From NCBI GenBank assembly GCA_021323855.1, contig JAJPKE010000002.1, positions 1 to 64,000 of the forward strand: 64,000 nt of DNA, given 5' to 3'. The translations under genes and the position numbers were made by a program. Positions 7,784 to 16,970 of this stretch are shown here, piece by piece. Every line of letters starts with the position of its first letter. Positions within the stretch are counted from its first letter, which is position 1. Under the pieces are notes generated by a model. That model made no database searches, was not told where the DNA came from, and worked only from the letters and a program-made list of their open reading frames with translations. This DNA comes from Chloroflexota bacterium (GTDB lineage Bacteria; Chloroflexota; Ktedonobacteria; Ktedonobacterales; JADMIN01).

Positions 7784-10413
7784 TACACGCAAACCATATG
7801 ACGCCCACGCCGGATGGTGGATTGGGGACTGTACCCATGCCGATGGCGCCATCAACTGAAGAAACCAATCTCATCGAGACGGTCAAGAGCTACCAGCGCC
7901 CCGGCGATGTCGAGCATGTGCGGCGTGTGCTGGACTATGCCCGCGAGTTGCGTGAGCTGCGCCGCCTGGCACTGCTTCAAGCGCCCACCCACACTGCCAA
8001 AGCTGAAAAGACCGAAAAAGCGGCCAGAGGAGAGAAGGCCGAAAAGAGCGAAAAGGCTGAAAAGGCTGAAAAGACTGAAAAGATTGAAAAGACTGAGCCA
8101 GCCGGACAGGCAAAAGCAACTGCCATACAGCAGGATTTTAGCTACGTCCTCGGCGTCGCGCAGACGCTGGCGGACGCCATCCATATTGACGCGATCAGCC
8201 TGGCCGCCGTACTGCTCTATCAGGCCGTCGAGAACAAACAGGTCTCGCTGGATGATGTGCGCATGCGGCTGGCGGGCGAGTTTGGCGAGGCGGTCGCGCA
8301 GACCATCGCCAACATCGAGCGCTTCGATTCGCTCCAGCGCCCGCGCGAAGAGCTACGCCGCCATGCCGCCGCCACCGAAACCGAAGAAACGACGCGCGAC
8401 CGCAGGCGCAGCCGCGAACGCCAGCGCCAGCAAGATGCTGAGAATCTGCGCAAGATGTTCGTCGCCATGACGGAAGACCCGCGTGTCGCCGTCTTCAAGA
8501 TCGCCGATCAGTTACGGCTGATGCGCGCCGTTCGCGAGGCAGCAGATTATTGGTATGCGCGCGACAAGGCGCAGTTGACGCAGCCTGCCGATGCGCTGGC
8601 AGCCGCCGCGCCGCAACCTGCCCCCCAATGGACCGCAGATGAGTGCCGTATGATGGCCGAGGAGACGCGCGACATCTATGCGCCGCTGGCGGGTCGGCTG
8701 GGCATGGGGCGCGTGGAGGGCGAACTCGAAGACCTCGCTTTCGCCGTGTTGGAGCCGGATGATTATGCCTGGCTGAGCGATGCCGTTGCCAACTATATCC
8801 AGGAGCGGGGCGCGTATGTCGAGCGCGTCTGCGACATCTTGCGCAAAGAGATGCGCGCAATCGGGTTAAACGCCGAGATATCCGGGCGTGTCAAGCACCT
8901 TTATAGCATCTACAAGAAGGTGCAGCGCATGGCCAGCCATGACCTTTCCACGCTCTATGATATCCTGGCCTTTCGCATCATCGTGGAGACGACAGCGGAT
9001 TGCTACATGGCGCTTGGTCATGTGCATGGGTTGTGGAAGCCGATGGAGGGGCGCATCAAGGATTTCATTGCCAACCCCAAGCCCAACGGCTATCAATCGT
9101 TACATACGACGGTCTTCTGCCTGGACGACCGGCTGGCGGAAATTCAAATTCGCACGCGCCAGATGCACGAGCAGGCGGAATATGGCGTGGCGATGCACTG
9201 GTATTACAAAGATGTCGGCGATTCGGCCTCTGCGCAGGCAAAGTCGCTGCAAAGCTGGGTGCAGCAGGTCAAAGAATGGCAGCAAGACATTCAGCTCCCT
9301 GGTGGCCGCGCTGAGCGGGCGATTGAATCTGCCAGAGACAATGTGCTGGTGAAGGAACAGATTTTCGTCTTCACACCGGCAGGCGACGTGAAAGAGCTGC
9401 CAGCAGGCGCGACACCGCTAGACTTCGCCTACCTGGTGCATACCGACGTGGGCAACCATGTCGCCGGGGTACGCATCTCCACCACCGATAGCAATGGCCG
9501 GCTGGTGAAGAAATTGGTGCCACTGGACTATGAACTCAAGAACGGCGATGTCATTGAGGTTATCAAGCGCAAAGACGCCCACCCCACGCGCGACTGGCTG
9601 CATGTCGCGCGCACCAAGAGCGCCCGCGACAAGATTCAGCGTTATCTCAAGGCACATGAACGCGATATTGACCTGCAAATCGGGCGTGAGCGGCTGGACC
9701 GCGAGCTACGCCTCATCGGGCTGCGCAAGGGTTTCGAGGAGTTGAGTGATGACGATCTTGCCTGGCTCGTGACGACCTTCGATCAGCCGGACCTGGATAC
9801 GCTCTTGGTGGCCATCGGCGGTGAAAAGTTGCGGGTGTCGCTGGTGATTGCGAAGGTACGCGAACGTTTCTTTCCGCCTGCCGCTGTGGAGGCGGAGATT
9901 GGCGAGGCGACCACACCTGCGCGCGAGCAGCAGGTCGGCGCGAGCGTCGGCGGTCTCTCCGGCATGCTGACGCGGCTCGCCACCTGCTGCAATCCGCTGC
10001 CGACCGACGAGTTGATGGGCTATATCACGCGCGGGCGTGGCGTCGTCATCCATCGGGCGGACTGCGCGAATCTGGCGCACCTGCTGGAGAAGGAGCCGGA
10101 GCGCGCGGTGGCCGTCGAGTGGCCGACAAAGCTGGATGGGCATGAGCATTTTCGCGCGCCCATCGTCATCGAGGCGCGCGACCGCACCGGCCTGCTGGCG
10201 GATGTTACCGGCCTCATCACCGGCATGAAGATCAATATGCTCAAAGTGACGACAGTGACGAAATCGAACCGCGCAACCATCACCGCCATGCTGGAGATTC
10301 AGCGCCCCGATCAACTCAGTGCCGTCATCAAGGCGCTACGCGAGGTGCCCAGCGTGCAATCTGTTGAGCGGAAACGCAGCGGCGAGAAGGGGTCATCTGC
10401 GCATCGTGGTTAG
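7780..10413 (+). CDS. RelA/SpoT homologue 2: synthetase motifs intact, HD hydrolase motifs lost
   Basis: An 877-residue long RSH protein, translationally coupled to the previous gene by an ATGA overlap. The synthetase domain is complete: GRVKHLYSIYKK (369-380), DILAFR, GRIKDFIANPKPNGYQSLHTT and EIQIRT with catalytic Glu 454. The HD domain is ruined: HDxxED reads YQAVEN (147-152), ADRLHN reads ADQLRL, and the SGEPYIxHP region is missing. In its place is a Lys-Glu tripeptide repeat (EKAEKAEKTEK, about residues 75-105). I infer a synthetase-only enzyme like RelA. The C-terminus has TGS, a zinc/CC block (RLATCCNPLPTDELMG) and an ACT domain, the parts that sense the ribosome or regulate activity in known long RSH proteins. 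Confidence 0.94.
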   Translation: MIHANHMTPTPDGGLGTVPMPMAPSTEETNLIETVKSYQRPGDVEHVRRVLDYARELRELRRLALLQAPTHTAKAEKTEKAARGEKAEKSEKAEKAEKTEKIEKTEPAGQAKATAIQQDFSYVLGVAQTLADAIHIDAISLAAVLLYQAVENKQVSLDDVRMRLAGEFGEAVAQTIANIERFDSLQRPREELRRHAAATETEETTRDRRRSRERQRQQDAENLRKMFVAMTEDPRVAVFKIADQLRLMRAVREAADYWYARDKAQLTQPADALAAAAPQPAPQWTADECRMMAEETRDIYAPLAGRLGMGRVEGELEDLAFAVLEPDDYAWLSDAVANYIQERGAYVERVCDILRKEMRAIGLNAEISGRVKHLYSIYKKVQRMASHDLSTLYDILAFRIIVETTADCYMALGHVHGLWKPMEGRIKDFIANPKPNGYQSLHTTVFCLDDRLAEIQIRTRQMHEQAEYGVAMHWYYKDVGDSASAQAKSLQSWVQQVKEWQQDIQLPGGRAERAIESARDNVLVKEQIFVFTPAGDVKELPAGATPLDFAYLVHTDVGNHVAGVRISTTDSNGRLVKKLVPLDYELKNGDVIEVIKRKDAHPTRDWLHVARTKSARDKIQRYLKAHERDIDLQIGRERLDRELRLIGLRKGFEELSDDDLAWLVTTFDQPDLDTLLVAIGGEKLRVSLVIAKVRERFFPPAAVEAEIGEATTPAREQQVGASVGGLSGMLTRLATCCNPLPTDELMGYITRGRGVVIHRADCANLAHLLEKEPERAVAVEWPTKLDGHEHFRAPIVIEARDRTGLLADVTGLITGMKINMLKVTTVTKSNRATITAMLEIQRPDQLSAVIKALREVPSVQSVERKRSGEKGSSAHRG

Positions 10414-10417
10414 ATGC

Positions 10418-10475
10418 CCCACCCCTGACCCCACCCTCGTGCGCGGGAGAGGGGAACCAGAGCGACCTCACCCTC
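10418..10475. repeat. Diverged copy of the GC-rich hairpin repeat
   Basis: A CCCCACCCCTGACCCC segment followed by GGGAGAGGGG resembles the better-conserved repeats near 20830 and 45052. It lies between the ends of the second RSH gene and rsgA and may act as a convergent terminator. Confidence 0.5.
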
Positions 10476-10512
10476 AGCCTATGCCTGCAAGCAAAGCGGG
10501 ACCACTACGGAG

Positions 10513-11691
10513 TTACCACTTGGGCGCTTCGGCTTCGCGCGCCTCTTCCAGCAGCCGCTCGAAGCTGGCGAAACGCTCAGGCGTGATCTTCCCTGTCGCC
10601 AGCGCCTCGCGCAGCGCGCAGCCTTCTTCGTTCTCGGAGTGGTCGCAGTTCTCATAGAGGCATTCACCGGCAAAGGGACGCAGTTCGACAAAGGCGCGTG
10701 CCAGGTCCTCAGATGGCACATTCCAGAGCGCCAGCTCGCGGATGCCAGCGGAATCGGCCAGCCAGCCACCCTCTTTCAGCGGCAGCAGGCGCACGCCGGT
10801 TGTGGTGTGGCGGCCCTTGCCCGTTGCATCGCTGATTTCCGCGGTGCGCTGGTTCGCCTCCGGCATCAATACGTTCATCAGCGACGATTTGCCCACGCCT
10901 GACGGCCCCGTCAGCAGCGAGGTGCGATCTTTGAGGTAATCGCGCAGCGTCTCCACGCCGTTACCTGTGGCGGCGCTGGTATAGAGCGTGCGATAGCCCA
11001 GGCCACGGTAGAGCGTCTCCGCCGCCGCAATCTCCGGGCTGATGCCGAGGTCTACTTTATTCAGGCAGATCGTCACCTCGATGCCCGCATGTTCGCAGAG
11101 GGCGAGATAGCGGTCCAGCATGCCAAAGTGCGGCTCCGGCTCGCGCACAGCAAAGACCAGCACCGCCTGATCGAGATTCGCCAGCATCACATGCTCGTCG
11201 CCGGATTCGCTGCGCGCCCGCGATAGCACCGTGCGGCGCGGCAGCACCTCTTCGATGATGCCCTGGCCGCCGCCAAGCGCGGTGAAACGCACATGGTCGC
11301 CAGGAGCGATGCGTGTTGGCGCGCTGTTGCCATTGGTGTCATTAGTGTCATTAGTGTCATTGGCGCTGTTGCGCGAGCTGCTATTCTGCGGCGGGATGGG
11401 AGCCGTTGAGGAGGATGGCTGGCGTAGCGGACGGGAGAGACGCGCGTGGGTGGCATTGGAGGCGGATTGCCGGGGAGCGGGCGGCTGCTGGCGAGACTTT
11501 TGCAGGCGACCGCGCAGGGTGCAGAGATAGGTTTCGCCGTTGGCTGCGACCTCAAAGAAGCCGCGAGAGATAGCGACGACCAGCCCTTCGCGCGGCTCTG
11601 GTTTCGCCGCTGATACCGCCGGTACGATGGATACGGTCGCAATCGCAGGTACTGGCTCGTGCTGCTGGTCACTATCTGCAATGTTTGCCAT
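10513..11691 (-). CDS. rsgA: Small ribosomal subunit-dependent GTPase RsgA
   Basis: A 392-residue circularly permuted GTPase that helps late 30S maturation; members of the family bind ppGpp. The permuted order G4-G5-G1-G2-G3 is seen: NKVD, then SAATGNG, then GPSGVGKSSL (P-loop) and DSAGIREL. The zinc knuckle CLYENCDHSENEEGC is C-terminal, as in the family. The N-terminal OB fold is split by an insertion of about 60 low-complexity residues rich in Ser, Pro and Gln that ends in a triple Asn-Asp-Thr repeat (about residues 111-119). Typical RsgA is about 290-350 aa, so the excess is this insert. It runs opposite ppx from a shared upstream region. Confidence 0.94.
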   Translation of the reverse strand: MANIADSDQQHEPVPAIATVSIVPAVSAAKPEPREGLVVAISRGFFEVAANGETYLCTLRGRLQKSRQQPPAPRQSASNATHARLSRPLRQPSSSTAPIPPQNSSSRNSANDTNDTNDTNGNSAPTRIAPGDHVRFTALGGGQGIIEEVLPRRTVLSRARSESGDEHVMLANLDQAVLVFAVREPEPHFGMLDRYLALCEHAGIEVTICLNKVDLGISPEIAAAETLYRGLGYRTLYTSAATGNGVETLRDYLKDRTSLLTGPSGVGKSSLMNVLMPEANQRTAEISDATGKGRHTTTGVRLLPLKEGGWLADSAGIRELALWNVPSEDLARAFVELRPFAGECLYENCDHSENEEGCALREALATGKITPERFASFERLLEEAREAEAPKW

Positions 11692-11841
11692 TCGCGCTCC
11701 CTGGTCGTCTCTGATAATTTCCGCTGGGCCTCCGCCCTGCTGATTGCCTGGAAACGGAGGCCATCTTGTGCTGTACTGCTGTCAGCGTATCCGCTCGCAC
11801 GCAGAAACGTCAAGCGATGGCGGAAATACCGCCCAAACCGC

Positions 11842-11877
11842 ATGAAACAGATGAAACAGATGAAACAGATGAAACAG
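11842..11877. repeat. Four perfect copies of ATGAAACAG
   Basis: A 9-bp unit repeated exactly four times in the spacer between the divergent rsgA and ppx genes. A degenerate fifth copy follows (ATGAACGGG). No gene uses it convincingly. The rest of the 11692-12027 spacer has no other structure I can name. Confidence 0.9.
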
Positions 11878-12027
11878 ATGAACGGGCTAAGCTATAGCAG
11901 AGCAGTGATATAAAATAAAAGGCTGCAATCTCGTCTCAACCACTGTGATTTAATACGCCAGCCACCGGCAACCGCTATCCTGATTATCCTGGCTCTGCTG
12001 CGATTGCCTGCGGAAGTGAGAGGCTCC

Positions 12028-13050
12028 GTGCATACTATCACGAAACCCCTGGCTGCCATAGATGTTGGCAGCAATACGATTCACCTCATCGTCGCGCGCA
12101 TCACTCATGATGGCAATGACGTAGATTATATCGCCGATGAACTGGAACTGGTGCGCCTGGGCGCCGATGTCAGCGCCAGCGGCACTATCGGCCCCGAACG
12201 CATGGCCCGCGCGCTCGCCGTCATTCGTGCGCAGGCAGAGGTTGCGCACGCGCACCACGCTGATACAATTCTCGGCATTGCCACCGAAGGAGTGCGCATC
12301 GCCTCCAACGGCCAGGAACTCATCAAACGCGCGCAGGCGGAGGCTGGCGTGCATATCGAGATGATTAGCGGCGACCAGGAGGCGTCGCTGACCTATTGGG
12401 GCGGCACTAGCGGCTTACGCTCTATCCGTGAGCAGCGCGCGGTCCTCGATCTAGGCGGCGGTAGCCTGGAAATCGTGGTGGGGACGAATAGCCGGATTCA
12501 TTGGCGCACGTCGTTGCCGCTCGGCTCCGGCGTTATGCACAGCCGTTATGCTGTCTCAGACCCCAACACACCTGCAGAGCTAGATACTATCGAGCAGGTG
12601 GTGCGGGAGACGCTGTTACTGGACATTCCGCCGCTGCCCGTCCGCGAGGCGATTGCCTGCGGCGGCACGGCGACGACACTGGCGGCGCTGGCTGGGAGAG
12701 TGTTGCAAGATGTGCATCCTACCGCACACCCCGGCGATAAGCTCACCAGCAATGGCACGCGCCGCATCCGCTATCTGACACGCGAACGCATGGAGTGGCT
12801 ACGCGCGCTGATTCAATCGCAGTCCGCCGCCGACCTTTCCCGCCGCTATGATATTGACCCCAATCGCGCGCTGTTGCTGGGCGCAGGCGTCGCCGTGCTG
12901 ATCGCCACGATGGAGCAGCTTGGCGCGGACTCGCTGCGCATCCGCAAGCGCGGCATCCGCGAGGGCGCGCTGCTGGCCTATACCCATGTCGGTGAGCGCT
13001 GGCTGGAAGACGCAACACGCGGCGAAGGGTGGTCATCTAGTACAGGATGA
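12028..13050 (+). CDS. Ppx/GppA-family exopolyphosphatase / pppGpp phosphatase
   Basis: A 340-residue ASKHA-fold phosphatase. Family members remove terminal phosphate from polyphosphate or convert pppGpp to ppGpp, which would link it to the RSH pair nearby. The first phosphate loop AAIDVGSNTIHLIVA is at the N-terminus. TEGVRIASNG, EMISGDQEASLTYWG and the second loop VLDLGGGSLEIVVG follow, then GGTATTLAAL. The length matches the short Ppx class without the C-terminal HD extension. I chose GTG 12028 because the fold starts right after it and GAGAGG precedes it; a TTG eight codons upstream is the alternative. Its 3' end overlaps the convergent transpeptidase gene by 14 bases. Confidence 0.88.
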   Translation: MHTITKPLAAIDVGSNTIHLIVARITHDGNDVDYIADELELVRLGADVSASGTIGPERMARALAVIRAQAEVAHAHHADTILGIATEGVRIASNGQELIKRAQAEAGVHIEMISGDQEASLTYWGGTSGLRSIREQRAVLDLGGGSLEIVVGTNSRIHWRTSLPLGSGVMHSRYAVSDPNTPAELDTIEQVVRETLLLDIPPLPVREAIACGGTATTLAALAGRVLQDVHPTAHPGDKLTSNGTRRIRYLTRERMEWLRALIQSQSAADLSRRYDIDPNRALLLGAGVAVLIATMEQLGADSLRIRKRGIREGALLAYTHVGERWLEDATRGEGWSSSTG

Positions 13051-14794
13051 TTGGCTCACCGTCGGCGACGTGATAGTAGACATAGGCCATGTTGTCTTCG
13101 GGGAAGTTGACACAGCCATGCGAGCCGCCGCTGAAGGCCAGCGGGTCCCAGTGCGGCAGATTCGAGCCTGGGCCGAACTTGTAGCGCCACCACGCATCGT
13201 GCAGGAAGAAGCCGCCCGGCGCATAGCGCACGCCATAGTTGATCGGCGTTGGCGCATACCAGAGGGCTGATCCTTTTGGATCGCCTGATTTGAACTCGGT
13301 GTGATATTCGTGGTCAATCGCATACCAGAGGAACGGCGGCGATGGCGCCTCCGGGCGTCCAGTGGTGACGTATGACCAGTAGACCAGTTTACCATTGGTG
13401 TACAGCCGCGCCGTTTGCTCGCGCAGCGAAACCACCACTACGCTGCCCTGCATCAGCCCATACTGCTGCATCAGGCTGAGGTCGGTCGCATGCGGCTCCC
13501 ACGGCGGCGTCGGGTCATTGAGGTTATCTACCAGAGCGCGCAGGTTGGTCATCATGATCGTCGTCTCGGCGTCGGCGTTCTCGAACTCCTGCACGGTGGA
13601 CGCGGCCAGTGTGTCACCTATCGGGCTGCCGATGTTGCCAGGAGCGCCGATGCCGACGTTGGAACTGGCGTACTCATAGGCGTTCAGCGGATTCTGCGCT
13701 TGCACCGTATTGATGAGTGCTTTCAACTGATTCAGATCGTAGTTTGCTTTGCCGCGCACCAGCGGCAGCGTCATATCGTTCGTTTGCTGGTTGATTGTCT
13801 GCGAGAAGGTCAGATAATCGGCCAGCGTCCTGGCATTTGCCAGCAGTGTCGCGTCGCCGTCGTGTTCCTGCTGGAACTGCTTGGCGGCGGCGTTCTCGCC
13901 GTAGGTGTGCAACAGATTGATGCGCGCCTGGAACGCATCCAGCAGTGTCGAGCCGATATAAGGCATCGTCTCGGTTTGGTCTGCCATGAGTTGATTGATC
14001 TGGCCGTCAATCACGCCGACCAGCGCCTGATAGCGTTTCGGTGGTGAGGCAGCGTCGAATGCGGCGAGGTCCTGATTATAGTTATATTGCGCCAGCGCCG
14101 AGTTGATGCCGGAGTTATGAACTGCCTGCAATACCGCCTTGAAGTCTTGCAACCGCTGGTAGGCGGGCCAGAGCGCGTTGAGAGCTGCTGTCTGCGCCTG
14201 CACCAGCGCATCAATCGTGGCGAAATCTTTGGCCGTTTTAGCGTTGCCAAAGTCCGCGCTTGCCTGATCGAAGCGCGCCTGGTAGACGTTCGCCTCGCTG
14301 AATCCCTGGCTGCGGCGTTGGTTGAGAATCTTGCTGAACGCCTGGATATCTTTGCCGGTCTGCTGTTGTAGCACCTGCGGCGCCGTCTGCTCGATGCCGA
14401 TCAGTTGGTTGTAGAGCAAGTTATAGTTGGTGGCGGCGTCCTGGTAGTTGTAATTGAAGCCACCAGCGCCAGAAGCAATCTTCTGTTCCTGAGACTCGAT
14501 GGGCTGCAAGAGCGAATTAGGGATGCCCAGGTCGTTATGCGCATGCGTCAGCTCGTGATCCAGCTTTGACTTGCTCTGCTGCGCCGCCGCCTGGTCGCCG
14601 CTGCTGGCACAGGAGGCCAACAGCATGCTCAGCAGTACCAATCCCGTCGCCAGCACAAAGAAGGCAGGCAGCCGCCGGACCAATGGCCGCGCACTGCGGG
14701 TTACATCGGCGCCTCTTGCACTATTCCTCGCATCATCAGCAGTACTAGATGTGCTACTATGCCTCTGCCACATACCCAGGCCGTACCTCCTCAA
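13037..14794 (-). CDS. L,D-transpeptidase (YkuD) lipoprotein with long helical N-terminal region
   Basis: A 585-residue surface lipoprotein predicted to cross-link or modify peptidoglycan. After a basic N-terminus there is a membrane segment (FFVLATGLVLLSMLLASC) ending in a lipobox, LLASC. The middle (about residues 75-430) is Gln/Asn/Ala-rich and mostly helical with no domain I recognise. The C-terminal 150 residues are YkuD: GSVVVVSLREQTARLY, the upstream His in FFLHDAWW, and the catalytic SHGCVNF. The start is not firm; the frame has a later in-frame ATG eight codons on. The gene is isolated on the minus strand. Confidence 0.88.
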   Translation of the reverse strand: MRRYGLGMWQRHSSTSSTADDARNSARGADVTRSARPLVRRLPAFFVLATGLVLLSMLLASCASSGDQAAAQQSKSKLDHELTHAHNDLGIPNSLLQPIESQEQKIASGAGGFNYNYQDAATNYNLLYNQLIGIEQTAPQVLQQQTGKDIQAFSKILNQRRSQGFSEANVYQARFDQASADFGNAKTAKDFATIDALVQAQTAALNALWPAYQRLQDFKAVLQAVHNSGINSALAQYNYNQDLAAFDAASPPKRYQALVGVIDGQINQLMADQTETMPYIGSTLLDAFQARINLLHTYGENAAAKQFQQEHDGDATLLANARTLADYLTFSQTINQQTNDMTLPLVRGKANYDLNQLKALINTVQAQNPLNAYEYASSNVGIGAPGNIGSPIGDTLAASTVQEFENADAETTIMMTNLRALVDNLNDPTPPWEPHATDLSLMQQYGLMQGSVVVVSLREQTARLYTNGKLVYWSYVTTGRPEAPSPPFLWYAIDHEYHTEFKSGDPKGSALWYAPTPINYGVRYAPGGFFLHDAWWRYKFGPGSNLPHWDPLAFSGGSHGCVNFPEDNMAYVYYHVADGEPIILY

Positions 14795-14942
14795 CGTCCC
14801 TACCCACCAGGTTAGCGCGGCCCCCTAACCGCCGGAAACTGGCACAATGGAGCTTGCAGGAAATACAAGTATTCCTCTGCTCTACCATTTTTACACGTTC
14901 GCTTGTGCTATTGAGTAACATCAAAAGGGGAAGTATAGCCAA

Positions 14943-14966
14943 AGCTGGCAGTTTTGCCTGCCAGCT
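14943..14966 (-). terminator. Rho-independent terminator after ffh
   Basis: A perfect 9-bp stem AGCTGGCAG/CTGCCAGCT with a 6-base loop lies about 55 bases beyond the ffh stop. On the minus strand it is followed by TTTGG. The weak T-run makes it moderate. Confidence 0.55.
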
Positions 14967-15019
14967 CATGACTCACTGTGTGGTACGGCCTTGCGTTACC
15001 AGCCGCGCTACAAGCGGCG

Positions 15020-16450
15020 CTACAAACCGAGGCCCCCCGGTCCGCCGAAATTGCCGAAGCCGCCGCCCATGCCGCCAAGTCCACCCAGACCACCAAGCTG
15101 GCGTAGCTGCTTCAGCCGGCCACGGCCCATGCCTTTCTGCATGCCCATGACCTGTTTCATCATCTTCTGGGCGTCCTTGAACTGCGAGAGCAACTGATTG
15201 ACCTCTTGCGGTGTCGTGCCGCTGCCGCGCGCAATGCGACGTTTGCGGCTGCCGTTGATGATATCGGGATTGTGGCGCTCCTCGGCGGTCATCGAAAGGA
15301 TGATCGCCTCGGCTATCTTGAGTTCTTTGCCGTCTTCCAGCGCAGCCTTCATCTCAGGGTCGCGCAGCGCTTTGCCAACCCCAGGAATCATCTCCAGGAG
15401 TTGTGACATCGAACCCATCTTGCGCAGTTGCCGCATCTGCTGCAAGAAGTCTTCCAGATCGAATGAAGCGTTAGCCATCTTCTTCTGCATCTGAAGGGCC
15501 TGCTTCTCGTCAATCTGCTCGCGGGCGCGCTCGATCAGCGTCATCACGTCGCCCATGCCCAGGATGCGCGTTGCCAGCCGGTCCGGGTAGAACGGCTCCA
15601 GTGCGTCGGTCTTTTCGCCGGTGCCCATGAACTTGATGGGCACGCCAGTCACCTGCCGCACCGACAGCGCCGCGCCGCCACGCGCGTCGCCATCCATCTT
15701 CGTCAAGATCAGGCCGGTCAGCCCGACGGTTTTATTGAACTCATCAGCCACGCGCACCGCGTCCTGGCCGGTCATCGCATCCACCACCAGCAACACTTCC
15801 TGCGGCTGAGTGCGCTGGCGAATCGTCGCCACTTCCTGCATCAGCGCATCGTCTATGTGCAGGCGACCGGCGGTGTCGAGGATCAGCACCGTGAGCGCCT
15901 GCTCGCGCGCCCATCTGACGGCGCGCTGTGTGATGTCCACTGGCTTGTTTCCCTGTGGCTCCGCATAAACGGGGATGTCGAGCTGGCGGCCAAGCTGCTG
16001 CAACTGCTGAACGGCGGCGGGGCGCTGCATATCGGCGGCCACCATGCCCACCTTCTGCCCGTTCTTGCGGAAGTAAGCGGCAAGCTTGGCGGCGTGCGTC
16101 GTCTTACCGGAGCCTTGCAGACCAACCAGCATCAGAATTGTCGGCGGCTCACCGGCGAACTTAATCTTCGTGGCTTCGGGGTCATCGCCGCCCAGCATCT
16201 CCACCAATTCATCGTGGACGATGCCAATGATGTGCTGCGCCGGTGTCAGGCTTGCCAGCACTTCCGCGCCAAGCGCGCGCTCCTGCACCTTGTTGACAAA
16301 CTGCTTGACCAGCTTGAAATTGACATCGGCTTCGAGTAGCGCCTGCCGCACCTCGCGCATGGCATCGGCAACATCTTTTTCAGTGATCTTGCCCTTGCCA
16401 CGCATGCGGTCGAAGATGTTATCGAGCCGCTGTGTGAGACTTTCGAACAT
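15020..16450 (-). CDS. ffh: Signal recognition particle protein Ffh (SRP54)
   Basis: The 476-residue GTPase of the signal recognition particle, which binds 4.5S RNA and signal peptides and delivers ribosomes to FtsY at the membrane. N domain, then G domain with GLQGSGKTTHAAKLA (P-loop), DMQRPAAVQQL, LDTAGRLHID and TKMDGDARGGA. The M domain is Met-rich (MRQLRKMGSMSQLLEMIPG, then QMMKQVMGMQKGMG). The tail is almost pure Gly/Leu/Phe (LGGLGGLGGMGGGFGNF), longer than in model species. Start at the conserved MFESL with GAGG upstream. Confidence 0.97.
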   Translation of the reverse strand: MFESLTQRLDNIFDRMRGKGKITEKDVADAMREVRQALLEADVNFKLVKQFVNKVQERALGAEVLASLTPAQHIIGIVHDELVEMLGGDDPEATKIKFAGEPPTILMLVGLQGSGKTTHAAKLAAYFRKNGQKVGMVAADMQRPAAVQQLQQLGRQLDIPVYAEPQGNKPVDITQRAVRWAREQALTVLILDTAGRLHIDDALMQEVATIRQRTQPQEVLLVVDAMTGQDAVRVADEFNKTVGLTGLILTKMDGDARGGAALSVRQVTGVPIKFMGTGEKTDALEPFYPDRLATRILGMGDVMTLIERAREQIDEKQALQMQKKMANASFDLEDFLQQMRQLRKMGSMSQLLEMIPGVGKALRDPEMKAALEDGKELKIAEAIILSMTAEERHNPDIINGSRKRRIARGSGTTPQEVNQLLSQFKDAQKMMKQVMGMQKGMGRGRLKQLRQLGGLGGLGGMGGGFGNFGGPGGLGL

Positions 16451-16532
16451 TATGGATACCTCGCTTGCGAAGGAGTTGAACGCCGGAAATGATACTTGAT
16501 GATATCCACATGATATCTGCTCAATCCTATTC

Positions 16533-16541
16533 AGTATACCA
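16533..16541 (-). promoter_or_regulatory. Extended -10 promoter for ffh
   Basis: On the minus strand TGGTATACT fits an extended -10 element about 85 bases upstream of the ffh start. No clear -35 is seen. Confidence 0.4.
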
Positions 16542-16669
16542 TTCTGTTGCCCATTGCTCCTGCATAAATGACTTCCGTTTTGCCGCGCAATGCAAAGAAT
16601 AGACCTCTAGACGATCATCCTTCCCATCATGCTTAGTTCATGTTCATCCACACCCGAAGGGGAACCGAC

Positions 16670-16951
16670 ATGTTACGCCATGATAACGTCCTGATTGATC
16701 GAGTAGTGGCACTGCCGGAGCAGGCCAGACAGCGGCAGAATCTCACGTTGAGCCGTGACGAAACCACCGGACGGAGCCAGCGCATCGAGAGCATGCTGAC
16801 GGCTGAACTCTGGGAAGATCATGGGATGCTCTATCTTCAGGTGATCGCGGATAGCACACAGATTATTCATGAGGATGGCCAGTCGCTTGTCGTGCCGCGT
16901 GGCATCTATCGCGTCCGCGTGCAGCGAGAATACACATTGCTGGCGAGCTAA
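16670..16951 (+). CDS. Small conserved protein of unknown function
   Basis: A 93-residue protein starting MLRHDNVLIDRV after an AAGGGGA ribosome site. From memory it resembles a small, widespread family whose members read like DVLL..LP..A......L..GE.TGHAH.. and end with GIYRV..QREYTPE.IRYVAD. Here the TGHAH-like spot reads TGRSQ and the protein stops right after QREYT, so it may be a shortened, diverged member. No membrane segment or signal is present. It stands alone between the divergent ffh gene and the convergent SDR operon. I do not know its function. Confidence 0.6.
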   Translation: MLRHDNVLIDRVVALPEQARQRQNLTLSRDETTGRSQRIESMLTAELWEDHGMLYLQVIADSTQIIHEDGQSLVVPRGIYRVRVQREYTLLAS

Positions 16952-16970
16952 TTAACATAAATGTACTAGC

